A stretch of DNA of 64,000 nucleotides, taken from assembly GCA_017163975.1 (NCBI GenBank), contig JAFFSR010000264.1, positions 806,001 to 870,000 on the forward strand. The letters are read 5' to 3'. The notes beneath the pieces were generated by a model, which was not told the origin of the DNA, did no database searches, and worked only from the letters and a program-made list of their open reading frames with translations. Below, in pieces: positions 45,038 through 54,983 of this stretch. This DNA is from Anastatus disparis (taxonomy: Eukaryota; Arthropoda; Insecta; Hymenoptera; Eupelmidae). The translations under genes were made by a program, and so were the position numbers. Every line of letters starts with the position of its first letter. Positions within the stretch are counted from its first letter, which is position 1.

Positions 45038-47831
45038 ATGCTGAAATGTTGGTCATCTTATCATAATTTATTTTTTAAATTTATTTTTTATTTTTTCAAA
45101 TCGGTTGGACTAGCAACAATTAGTTATGATATTAATTCAATAACAGCAAATAAAGGGCAAAGTCCATTCTTTGTTCCTTCCAAAATTGGTATATTATACA
45201 ATATATTTTTAATTGCTTTACTATTAAGTTCTACTTACCATGGCGTTATTTATGCAATATTTAGCGATTTCAGTGGCAGATCAAGATATGATAAAATTAT
45301 TGATACTATACAAACAATATACACCATATTTGCTGCAATGTTTATTTTAATTATTTATTGTGTCCGGCAAACAGAAACTATTTTGATTGCCAACAAACTT
45401 AATGTAATTAATGAACTATCGATGAATTCAAATAAAAAAATAGATGGTAAAACAGCATCTGCTTTAAAGAGAATGAAAAATATTTTCATTGTTAATTTTA
45501 TAACTATAGCAATTTGGATATTTACAATACCAATTTCTAATTTTGGACTTCTTATGCATTTTGTCTGCATTACCTGGGCTAGCTTTATCATCAATTCAAT
45601 GATGTTACAGTACAGCATTGTATTACAATTGCTTATTCACATCTTCAAAATTATAAATAGTAATCTGATGAATATATCAAAGAATTTTAACAGCATAATC
45701 GAAATTAATACCGTTCAGAATTCTGGAGTTCAAATGAAGTTAGATAAATTGATGCAATTACTTGAATTATACGAATTATCAAGTCAAGTATCTGATGATG
45801 TATCAAGTTTTTATTCACCACATATGTTAGTCTGTACTTTAAACGTTTTTCTAACATTTCTAATATATTGTTTTTTTATTTTTAAACCTATTATATACGC
45901 TGGTCCAAGTATTCCGATGATTGTTGTTCACTGCTTAAGTCATGTTATTTATTACCTTGTATCTTTGATTGTATTGACAAGATCTACTACAGCTGCAGTC
46001 ATAGAGGTATAAAATCAAATGTTTAATTTTTCCAAATATACTATGCAATTTTTTCAAACATGAACATATTTTTCAGCAAAATTATGAAATAATATGTTTA
46101 ATTGCTTACCACATGCTAATTTTTAATTCTGTTCTTTGTTAAATTTATTTTTAACTGTTGGAGAAATTTTATATACATGCCTAATTAGGGGTCAATAGCA
46201 ACCATCATGCTAAATTCCATAAGGTCCTTTTTCGCGCACTTACTAAATAAATCATTAATTGGATACATCGAATTAATGATTTATTTAGTAATTAGTTAAT
46301 TGATGTATCAAATTAATAATTTATTTAGTAAATGCGCGATGTAACCAGTTACCATAAAACTTCGTTAGGCCAGTCAATAGAGCAAAAAAAAGTCATATTT
46401 TGACAATAATCATAGTAGGAAACGACCTGTGCAATCATTTAAAAGATAGTCCGTAGATGTTTACTTATGTGTTTTAGACTAGCAACTCACAATAGTGCAA
46501 AAAACACGTTGTTTTTGTTTTTTGCTTATAAAATGAAAAGTACTTAAAGAAAATGTCTATTCTTGATGATTCAATCCTCTACAATTTTTCTATTGCCACC
46601 ATAACAATTCTTTAAGTAGTTTTTATTTTATTAGCAAAAAACAAAAAAGAACGCGTTTTAGCATGAATGAATTAATGAGTTTTTTAAAATTTTATTTAAC
46701 GTCGCTATATTTCAGCTATCATTGCGATGCTAATTAATGACGAAGGTTTCCAGCGTGTTTGTGAACAAAGCACATGTAACGTACAGTGGCGCTTGTATCA
46801 TTTAGCCGAGAGCGGGATTCGAACTCGGGATCTCGAGATTACGAATCCATCATTCTACTGATTGAGCCACTGAAGACCTCAATTAATGAGAATTGCTAGT
46901 CCAAAACACGTAAATAAACTTCTACGGACTATCTTTTAAATGATCGCTCTTGTCATTTCCTACTAGAATTTTTCTCATATCGAAACCCTGTTTTGACTGG
47001 CCTACGTGTGCCGTTTTCGGTAATCATAAACCCTCGGATTTCAAAATATTTCTAATTTTATAAAGATTTTACGATGAAAATATTCTGCTTATAAAATTCA
47101 AAATAATAAAAGTTTAAATGTACATTTCTCTTAAAAATTCAACTAATTAATGTTTTCGGCATATGTTATAGCTTATTTCATTATAGGTAAATACGTTTTA
47201 ATATATAAGAATAATGGATTTAAGAAAGATTATTAACATGATTTTGACGAACAAGATTAGACTGTTATACTACTAATATCTTTTTGAGCGATAATATTTT
47301 TTCTATGCTCTCGTATTTCAAGTAAAATCAAAAACTTACAGCATAAAAGTCTTTTTGTGAAATATTTTGACTTTCTACAGTTACAAATTATGTCATGTAT
47401 TTTAATAACTCTGTTTCCGATTTATAGAGTCAGCGAACAGGAAAAATAATCAGCATATATTCAGGATGTTTGAATAATCAAAAAATTATGATCCAGGTAA
47501 ATTTATATCATTTTTTTTATATTTGAAAATATTTTAAAAAATGATATAAAAAAATGATATATTTAAATTAAAAATATTCTTAACAATATATTGAATTTAT
47601 TTGTAGTTGAATCAATTTTCAAATTATTTACTTCATAGACGTGTAAAATTTTCAGTTTTTAATCTCTTTAATATAGATGAATCTTTATTAATGTCGGTAT
47701 GTACTGAAATAAGAAATGTTGATAAAACAATTAAGTACTCTTTTCAAAGAATTAAAAATGTTTATTTTTTTCAGATGGCAGGTTCTATAACAACGTATTT
47801 GGTAATAATTTTGCAGTTTAGAAGCTCCTAA
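45038..47831 (+). CDS. Gustatory receptor, 7TM (copy D)
   Basis: Exons 45038-46006, 47428-47496, 47607-47696 and 47775-47831 (969/69/90/57 bp) encode 394 residues. Exon 1 is one codon shorter and the last exon one codon longer (QFRSS end) than in the other copies. Blocks: FIFYFFKSVGLATISYDIN, FAAMFILIIYCVRQTE, ASFIINSMMLQYSIVLQLL, YELSSQVSDDVSSFYSPH, SQRTGKIISIYSGCL, FSVFNLFNIDESLLMS and GSITTYLVIILQF. The terminal TYLVIILQF is the gustatory receptor signature. Intron 1 (1.4 kb) carries a MITE with a nested SINE. The start is set by AAAAGATAACCATT before the ATG, matching the paralogues. Intact by eye. Confidence 0.88.
46366..47004. mobile_element. Foldback MITE in receptor D intron 1, carrying a SINE
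   Basis: Ends TAGGCCAGTCAA / TTGACTGGCCTA; inner arms AGATAGTCCGTAGA / TCTACGGACTATCT and GTGTTTTAGACTAGCAA / TTGCTAGTCCAAAACAC pair. CGT, or TA, may be the target duplication. The SINE at 46680-46880 is inserted near the centre. Confidence 0.75.
46680..46880 (-). mobile_element. tRNA-Thr-headed SINE, copy 2
   Basis: Minus-strand head TGGCTCAATCAGTAGAATGA, GATTCGTAATC and GAGTTCGAATCCCGCTCTCG, body as in 41345-41525, A-rich end. A 10-bp duplication AATTAATGAG flanks it (46670-46679, 46881-46890). Inserted in the foldback MITE. Confidence 0.9.
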
Positions 47832-48002
47832 ACTAGCTAGTTTTTTGAAGCTGTAAATATTCACAGTATCAAATAAACGTTAAAATTTTAATAAAGTTAA
47901 AAAGTTATACTTTAAAAGATAATTAAATAATACAGATACGCTAGTTGATACTATTAAACTATCAATTTACTTTGTATTTTGAAAATTCCATTATAATGAA
48001 TA

Positions 48003-48501
48003 TTGACGGTTGCGAAGATGTTATTTCATCTTTGATCGATGAGAGGTGTTATTGCATTTTTAATTTAAAAGAGTTGTCATTTCATTTTGAATTAAAGCAT
48101 AGTACATTATTTACCTGGGGTGTAAAGGCTGGAGGCGAGGGCTGTAATGAGTTTCGTAAAACAGCCTTTACACCAGAGGTTAATAATGATTTTTTTCGAA
48201 TGAGAACCGAAAAAAAGAAAAGTTGCGATTTTGAAGTTAGAATGCGAAAAAAATATTTCATTTTTTGCTAATTAAAGATATCGTTTCATTTTGAGTTGAA
48301 GAGTAGCGTCCTTAAAAAAAAATTTTTCATATTTAATTATGTGATGGCCATCCGACAGAAATTAATAAATTAAATTAAAAAAAATTAAAAAACAACGCCT
48401 CTTTTTAGCTCGAAAAAAATTATGCCTCTTTTTAGCTCAAGATAAAATAACACCTTCTTTGACCAAAAATAAAATGACAACGTCTCCTCCGCGATCGTCG
48501 G
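48003..48501. mobile_element. Second copy of the TTGACGGTTGCG MITE, with nested hairpin
   Basis: Ends TTGACGGTTGCG / CGCGATCGTCGG, TA at both sides. Same interior words as 42926-43245. Enlarged by a type A hairpin module at 48099-48257. Flanks on both sides align with those of the first copy, so the pair arose by segmental duplication. Confidence 0.78.
48099..48257. repeat. GC-cored hairpin module, type A, inside MITE
   Basis: Starts ATAGTACATTATTTACC; arms GGTGTAAAGGCTG / CAGCCTTTACACC, core GGAGGCGAGGGCTG, tail AGTTGCGATTTTGAAGTTAG, as in 41021-41217. A plus frame across it is fortuitous. Confidence 0.72.
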
Positions 48502-48760
48502 TATATAAAATAATTTTTTTTTTAATTGATTAGTTATATACTTTTCTTACCACTGTAATTACTATGAATCGATTAATAAAAAACTTCAATGTTTGTGGAA
48601 TAAGTATGACTAAAGTGTTATTAAAAAATTATAAATAATATAAACATTAAATACATCTTATGACGCCATTGTAAAATGATTGTAAAGAAAAAAAATGTAC
48701 GCTCGAAATATACTTATTTCATAAATCGTTAGCATATCATATGAAAGCGACCTATTTAAG

Positions 48761-48908
48761 ATTAAAAGGATTAAGTGGTAGTCCAGGTTATTTATTGACA
48801 CAATAGATCTCTTTTTATGTGTCTTTATTCATATGACAACGTTTCGTGACTATTCAGTCACCTCTTCAGGTCTTAAAACTAAGTCAACATCATAATTAAA
48901 ATTTTGGA
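48761..48908 (-). mobile_element. Short Penelope-type fragment with hammerhead core
   Basis: A 148-bp insertion flanked by a perfect 14-bp duplication GCGACCTATTTAAG (48747-48760 and 48909-48922). The minus strand contains a hammerhead ribozyme core. Penelope-like elements are known to carry such ribozymes in their terminal repeats and to make long target duplications; no coding part remains here. Confidence 0.65.
48835..48869 (-). ncRNA. Hammerhead ribozyme-like motif
   Basis: The minus strand reads CTGAAGA, then a 6-bp stem GTGACT/AGTCAC with a GAAT loop, then GAAAC, a GTT loop and GTC. These are the CUGANGA box, stem II, the GAAA box, a two-base-pair stem III and the GUC cleavage triplet. 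The very short stem III is as described for Penelope ribozymes that act as dimers. Pairing of stem I is not obvious, so activity in this copy is doubtful. Confidence 0.65.
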
Positions 48909-49022
48909 GCGACCTATTTAAGTTATAGATATAGCATAATAAATACTACTGTTTCTGATTCGTACTTTCTACATCTATTAATTTTAAAAAATTAAAGTAA
49001 GTATTTCATATTTTATAAATGT

Positions 49023-49680
49023 TTCATATATATAAGAAAAATTATATGGTAATTTTCACCATGTGCGTGTACGTGTATGTATATTTTTGTGTCAACTTAT
49101 TGTACAAATTGAAAATTTGAATTTGTACAATCAAATTTATTTTCTAAATTATCGAAAACTACAGTTACAAAATTTATAAAAATTTTTGGATACCTTTAAT
49201 TTATAATATGCATAAAGATCAACCTTATATTTAGACATGTATCATCTGGTTATTAAACAAGTCAATTTTCGTTTCCATGTTTTTATTTAAAAAATTTATT
49301 TGTAAAGTAAATAAAACCAATGTTTATATGATGACATAATCATCAATAATTTTTTATTGTTAAATTGCAATCAGTAATTGTAATTATTAATAATAAAATT
49401 TCTAAAAGTAATCAATTTAATATTTAAATAAGTGACATATCTGTTGAATTGGCCAAATATCCTTTTTTTTTAAATTCTAAATATATATTAATAATATTAC
49501 AATTAAAAAATGATTAAATTCACCTGCTTATAATATTAATTAATAATTGCAATATTAAAAAATTTCCATACCAAAAGTGAGAGTAAAAATTATATACATA
49601 TTTTTACATCATTTAAATTCTTAATATTACATTATTTTTAAAATTACTTTTTAAAAAGGTAATTAATTCATTATTTTTAC
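49023..49680. other. Proximal upstream DNA of receptor E
   Basis: AT-rich and without gene content. Contains the presumed leader intron ending at the TTTTTACAG near 49681. Confidence 0.45.
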
Positions 49681-49764
49681 AGAATGGATTTTCATTAATT
49701 TTTTTGAAAACACTGTAAACTTTGAAGATGAAATGTTAAAAGGGAAGATAGAAAGATAATCATT

Positions 49765-52700
49765 ATGCTGAAAAATTTACTAGCCTGCGAAATTTTTATT
49801 TCAAAATGCATATTTTATTTTTTCAAATTTGTTGGAATAGCTACAATGAGTTATAATGTTAATACAACAATAATGAATAAGGTGCAAAGTTCATTATTTA
49901 GACGTTCCAGAATTGGTATAATATACAATATTTTTTTGATTACACTAATGTTAATTTATACTTATATTGCTGTTCCTTATGCATTATTTGATGATTTCGG
50001 TGGTAGAATACAATATGATAAAATTATTGATACTATTCAAACAGCATACATAATATTTAGTTCAACATTTATTTTAATTATTTATTGTGTTCGTCAAGAA
50101 GAAACTATTTTGATTGCCAATAAACTTAATGCAATTAATAAATTATCAATAATTTTAAATAAAACCATGGATGGTAAGGCAGAGTCTGCTTTAAAGAGAA
50201 TAAAAACGATTTTCATTGTTACTTTTATAATTACAATATTTTGGATATTCACAACTCCAATTCATAATTTTGAACTTTTTATGTATTTCGTCTGCATTGC
50301 TTCGGGAAACTTTATCATCAATTCGATGATGCTACAATATAGCGTTATTTTGCAATTGCTTATTCATATTTTCAAAATTATAAATTCTAATCTAACGAAG
50401 ATATCGAAGAATTCCAGTTCTATGACGGATGTTAATTTGCTTCAAAACCACGGAGTTCAAATAAAATTAGATAAATTAATAAAATTACGTGAATTATATG
50501 AATTATCAAGTCAAGTATCTGATGATATATCAAACTTTTATTCACCACAAATATTAGTTTGTACTATAAACGGTTTTCTAACATTTCTAATATATTTTTT
50601 TTATATTATTAAACCTATTATACACGGTGATCCGGATATAACGATACTTCTTGTTGTTCACTCCGTAAGTCATCTTATTTATTACCTTGTATCTTTGACT
50701 ATATTGACAAGATCTACTACAACTACAGTTATGGAGGTAAGATATCAAATGACTAATGTTTTAGAATATAATATGTACTTTTTTTTAGTATAAACATATT
50801 TTTGAGCGTAATTACGAAATAAAAAAGTTTGACTAATAACCGTATGGCTGATTCCATTTCAAATCGAACTGTCACTATACACTCAAGTCACCAATCACTT
50901 TGCAAATGGGGTATATTATTCTATGCTAGATATAAGTAGACATGTATTTTTTTGTTTTGCTGTAACGTCAAAATTGCCATATATGCTATTTTCAAATTAT
51001 TTTCTATGCTATTAAACAAATCTATTATATGAGAGATAATCAAGGGACGTGATAGCGCTCCCGATGACAAGTCTATATACACACCCTTAATAGGAATTTA
51101 TGTTGACTAGTATGTTAAATCCTTATAAGGACATTTTTCGCGCACTTAATGAATAAATCATTAATTTAAAGTAACCTGTTTACCATAAAACCCTAATAAT
51201 ATTGAAAAATATTTTTAATTCTATTAAAATTTAAGGTGAAAATATGTTTATAAAATTTAGAATTATAAAAGTTAATAGTTTGTGTGCACCCCTCTAAAAA
51301 AATGAGACTAATTGATTTCAATATATACGCGAGTTTAAGCTAAGCTTATTTTACTATATTTAAGAAATAATTTTAAGCACCCCTGGTAGAAATTTGAACA
51401 TTAAAAATGGTGTAAACAACAATTTATGACCATTTTCAATAGTAATATTTTGTCATGTCAATATTGGCGAATAAATGGCAATTTTTTGCTGAATCTGCAG
51501 AGCTCAAATTTTTTGGTATATTGGTTAGCATCTTATAGGCAAAAAATGCTAATATAAAAATGTTGTTCAAAATTTTTGTATTTAGCCAAAAAAATACGCA
51601 TTTTAAGTAAACGGAGAGAAAAAATCAGTAACAGCTATCTAAAAATTAGGTAAACTGTGGACAACTTTTTTTGACTAGTTATATAACTTTTTAGTAATGA
51701 GTCCTTAGTTTTTCAGATCATAGGTAAAATCATAACCTCACTTTTGCCACGTGGCGAGAAAATATAGATTAGTATTTATTCACATTCCTTCGTCAATGTT
51801 TATTTTTATTGGAATAAAAATAAAAATAATATTAAATTTTCTTAAAATAAAAATATGAAACGCAGTACGAAACGAGTATAAAAATATCGTTTTTTAAAAT
51901 AATAAATGGAAAATTTTATTAATCGTTTAAAAATAACCTCTAACAATTCGATCACAACCCAAAATATACGCGCGAATATATTAACAAAAGTGATTCTATT
52001 AATGATTAATGATAACTTTCAAGAAAAAACCTTAAATGATTCTTAATAGTAATCAATTAGAGCACAATTTGATAGACTCTACTGTTAACTATCTATATTC
52101 AAATAATAGTGGATCAGACTCAACATTTTATTAGCATTTTTTAGCACTATGAAGGTTGAAAAAAACGTTTCATATTAGTTCAAATAATGGCCATAAAACA
52201 TTCCCATTTTCTGCTCTTCACTTTAAAGAAATGGCCATAAAATGGTAGAAAAAGCGTTTCATTTTCTACCAGGGCACCGTATAAATCATATTAAAATAAT
52301 AATACATCAATATAATTTTTACGAACAAAGTTGAACTGTTATAATACTATCTTTTTGAGAATTTAAATTATTTTTGTGTTCTCATAATTAAAAAAAAAAA
52401 AAAAAAAAAAAGGGAGCTTAAAAATATTAAAGGCCTTAAAATGCTTTTTCATCCCAGGCGGACGCATTCGGGTTTTTCCGTGCAGAGAGTCCTCAATTGA
52501 TAAATAGGTTAGATGCACGCTAGGAGCTCCTAGGCTGCAATAGCAGTCATTACTGCCCAGGAGTATAAAGCTCCTGGGTTGCATTGAGCTCATTAAAGCC
52601 CAGCAGCAACTTTTCTCTATCGCATTTCGACTTAAATCAAAAACAAAAGAATCAATAGTGCAAAACTGCAAGTTCAGTTGTATTTGGTATTCAAGCTACA

Positions 52701-53629
52701 GCTTGTGCTACAGAATTTTATTACTTTAAAAAATCGATATTTATAAAAAAAATAAAATTATAAAATTGTAATATATTGTTAATTATCAATAATTTTAATG
52801 TTAATTTTATTATTTATTGTCGATGTTATTATTTTTATTTATTATTTCTTTTTAATTTTATTATTTATAGTTAATTTTTTATTTAATATCAAAAATTAAT
52901 AAATTTTAATAAAAAAGAGTACCCTATAATTTTAGTTTTGTTATATAAATATAAAATTATTTTTAAAAAAACATCTGCACCTAAAAACCCTCATGCGTCC
53001 TTGCCTGGGATGAAAAATTTTTTAAGCACCCTGGGCGAGCCTTGCGCGATGACGGCCTTCGGACGATATTTACATCGTGGGATAAAGCCTCGGCCGCTCA
53101 CTTCGCTCGCGCGCCTCGGCTTTATTATCCCACGATGTTAATATCGTCCTCAGGTCGTAATCGCGCAAGGCTCGCCCAAGGTACATAAATAACTATTAAT
53201 GTAATATTTCGATTTTCTACAGTAAAAACTTATCTTACACATCTCAATAATTCTATTTTTAATTTTTAGAGTAAACGAACAGGAGAAATAATTACTATGT
53301 ATTCAGGATGTTTGAATGATCAACAAATTATAATCCAGGTAAAATTATGTTTTCCTCTATAATAAAACTCTAAAAAAGGTTTATAACCATATATTTTACA
53401 TATTTTTAGTTGAACCAATTCTCAAATTATTTAACCCACAAAAGTGTAAAATTTTCAGTTTATAATCTTTTTAATATAGATGATTCTTTATTGGTGTCGG
53501 TATGTATTAAAAATTAGAAATGCTCGTCGAATAATTGAGTTGTTATATAAAGCATTAAAACATTCATTTTTACAGATGGCAAGTTCTATAACAACTTATT
53601 TGGTAATAATTTTGCAATTTAGAAGCTAA
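49765..53629 (+). CDS. Gustatory receptor, 7TM (copy E)
   Basis: Exons 49765-50736, 53270-53338, 53410-53499 and 53576-53629 (972/69/90/54 bp) encode 394 residues. Blocks: FISKCIFYFFKFVGIATMSY, AVPYALFDDFGGR, FSSTFILIIYCVRQEE, GNFIINSMMLQYSVILQLL, SKRTGEIITMYSGCL, FSVYNLFNIDDSLLVS and SSITTYLVIILQF, the gustatory receptor end motif. It shares the AVPYALFDDFGGR block with minus-strand copy B. Intron 1 is the longest in the family (2.5 kb) because three repeat elements lie in it. AGAAAGATAATCATT precedes the ATG. If the exon 1 donor were skipped, the frame would stop about 18 codons later. Confidence 0.87.
51381..52274. mobile_element. MITE with CCCTGGTAGAAA ends in receptor E intron 1
   Basis: Inverted ends CCCTGGTAGAAA / TTTCTACCAGGG with CAC on both sides as a possible 3-bp duplication (51378-51380, 52275-52277). 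The AT-rich interior has no ORF. Confidence 0.65.
52390..53032. mobile_element. Inverted-repeat element in receptor E intron 1
   Basis: Arms of about 60 bp are inverted: GCTTTTTCATCCCAGGCGGA, CGCATTCGGGTTTTT, CCGTGCAGA (52443-52490) and TCTGCAC, CCCTCATGCGTCC, GCCTGGGATGAAAAA (52972-53020). Inside are small palindromes (AGGAGCTCCT, CCCAGGAG / CTCCTGGG). A poly-A run of 22 lies at the left edge. Confidence 0.6.
53033..53180. repeat. Long GC-rich hairpin in receptor E intron 1
   Basis: Arms GGGCGAGCCTTGCGCGA / TCGCGCAAGGCTCGCCC, ACGATATTTACATCGTGGGA / complement-like, around the core GGCCGCTCACTTCGCTCGCG. GC content is far above the surroundings. Its termini differ from the AATAGTA modules. 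Confidence 0.8.
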
Positions 53630-54983
53630 TGTATTGGAGCTATAATATATTTACAAAATCAAACCATAAAAATTTTAATAAATCAAAATATATTTTTAAA
53701 AAATGAATACAGATATGCGAATTATTATTACTTTGTAAATCATAGAAACTATTTTATAGAAGATAAGATTAATAAAATTGCATTAAAAATGGTTCTATGA
53801 TATTTTTAAAACGTATAATAAAAACTTGGAATCAATGTATAAATTAAAAAATGAAATATAAATCAATAAAATTCTCTCAATATAAGTTCATGGAATAAAT
53901 TTATATTTTTATAAAACCCAATTATAACAATCAAACAACAAACGTATTGGAATAATTAATGAACAAAATCATAACATCTCTTTTATTTAAATATTTCAGC
54001 AATTATATATATAAATGTCTATTGTTTCTGTGTATTACCTTCAACATGAAAGAATTTAGGACATGATATCGTAAAATTTCATTGAAAATGTAAATTTTTA
54101 ATACGATACACGAGCACAATGATTGCATTGAAACGAAACTCGTTAAATATTTCAAAGAAACTAGGTGAAACAGTTAAACTAAAATTTATAAAACTCTTTA
54201 CTATTTTTATGTTTGATCATCTCAAAAATGCTCGTTAATTATTTTTAAAAAATACCATTTATATGTTTAATTAGATTTATTGAAATAGAAATCAAAATGT
54301 AAAACTTAACAATATAATCAATGCCAAGGGTAATTATTTAATAGAAATAATTAATTGCTTGGACAGAAATTATATATTGCAAATTAAAAAGTTGTAAATA
54401 AATTCAATAGTAAAAATAATATTTTTTTTTCATTTTATAATGTAACAAAGTGAAAACAAGAATCTTTTTATATGGCTCAGCAAAAAGATAATCGGTTATC
54501 ATGAACACATAAAAGAGATAGAGGTTTAAAAAAATTAAATTATTTAATGAATGAATCATTGTGATTTATCTTCTAATGGAATATCTAAAATAGTTAATTT
54601 TAATGAATTTATCCTATGCTTTTTTTCATAAACTCAACGCATTTTGATTTAGTTAGAAAGAGATTAGTTATGTTAAGACTTCTATCCTGTTTAAACTCGA
54701 TCTTCCGAAAGTATTGAATCTTATCAACAAGTTTTGTAGACTTTTATAATTTTATCATTTATTTGCATGCTAAAGTATTATATGTTTAAGTTTTAAATAA
54801 AAATCTATTTTTTTTAGAACACGATTTGTTACTAAAATTAATTTATTCATTTAATTTAAGATTTAATTTTGTTGTTAAACGCAAAAAAAATTTTTTTAAA
54901 CTTTTTGTTACAAGTTTATAAATCAATATAACAATACAAGAAAACTAATTTTTTTTTATTTCAAAACAATAAGAAAGCACATC
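53630..54983. other. Intergenic spacer, receptor E to regucalcin
   Basis: AT-rich with no gene or repeat recognised. The regucalcin promoter probably lies in the last few hundred bases. Confidence 0.5.

Larger units (their letters stand above)
48530..49020 (+). repeat. Duplicated upstream block of receptor E, interrupted
   Basis: Aligns with the blocks upstream of C and D (TACCACTGTAATTACTATGA, AAACTTCAATGTTTGTGG, AAATCGTTAGCATATC). It is broken at AAAGCGACCTATTTAAG by the 148-bp insertion at 48761-48908. Confidence 0.7.

Noticed and set aside
47945..48271. 108-codon ORF
   Set aside because: Crosses a MITE and its nested hairpin; the sister MITE copy has no such frame.
25077..53629. Odorant receptors (7tm_6)
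   Set aside because: The C-terminal TYLVIILQF motif and short terminal exons fit gustatory receptors better, although the two families are related.
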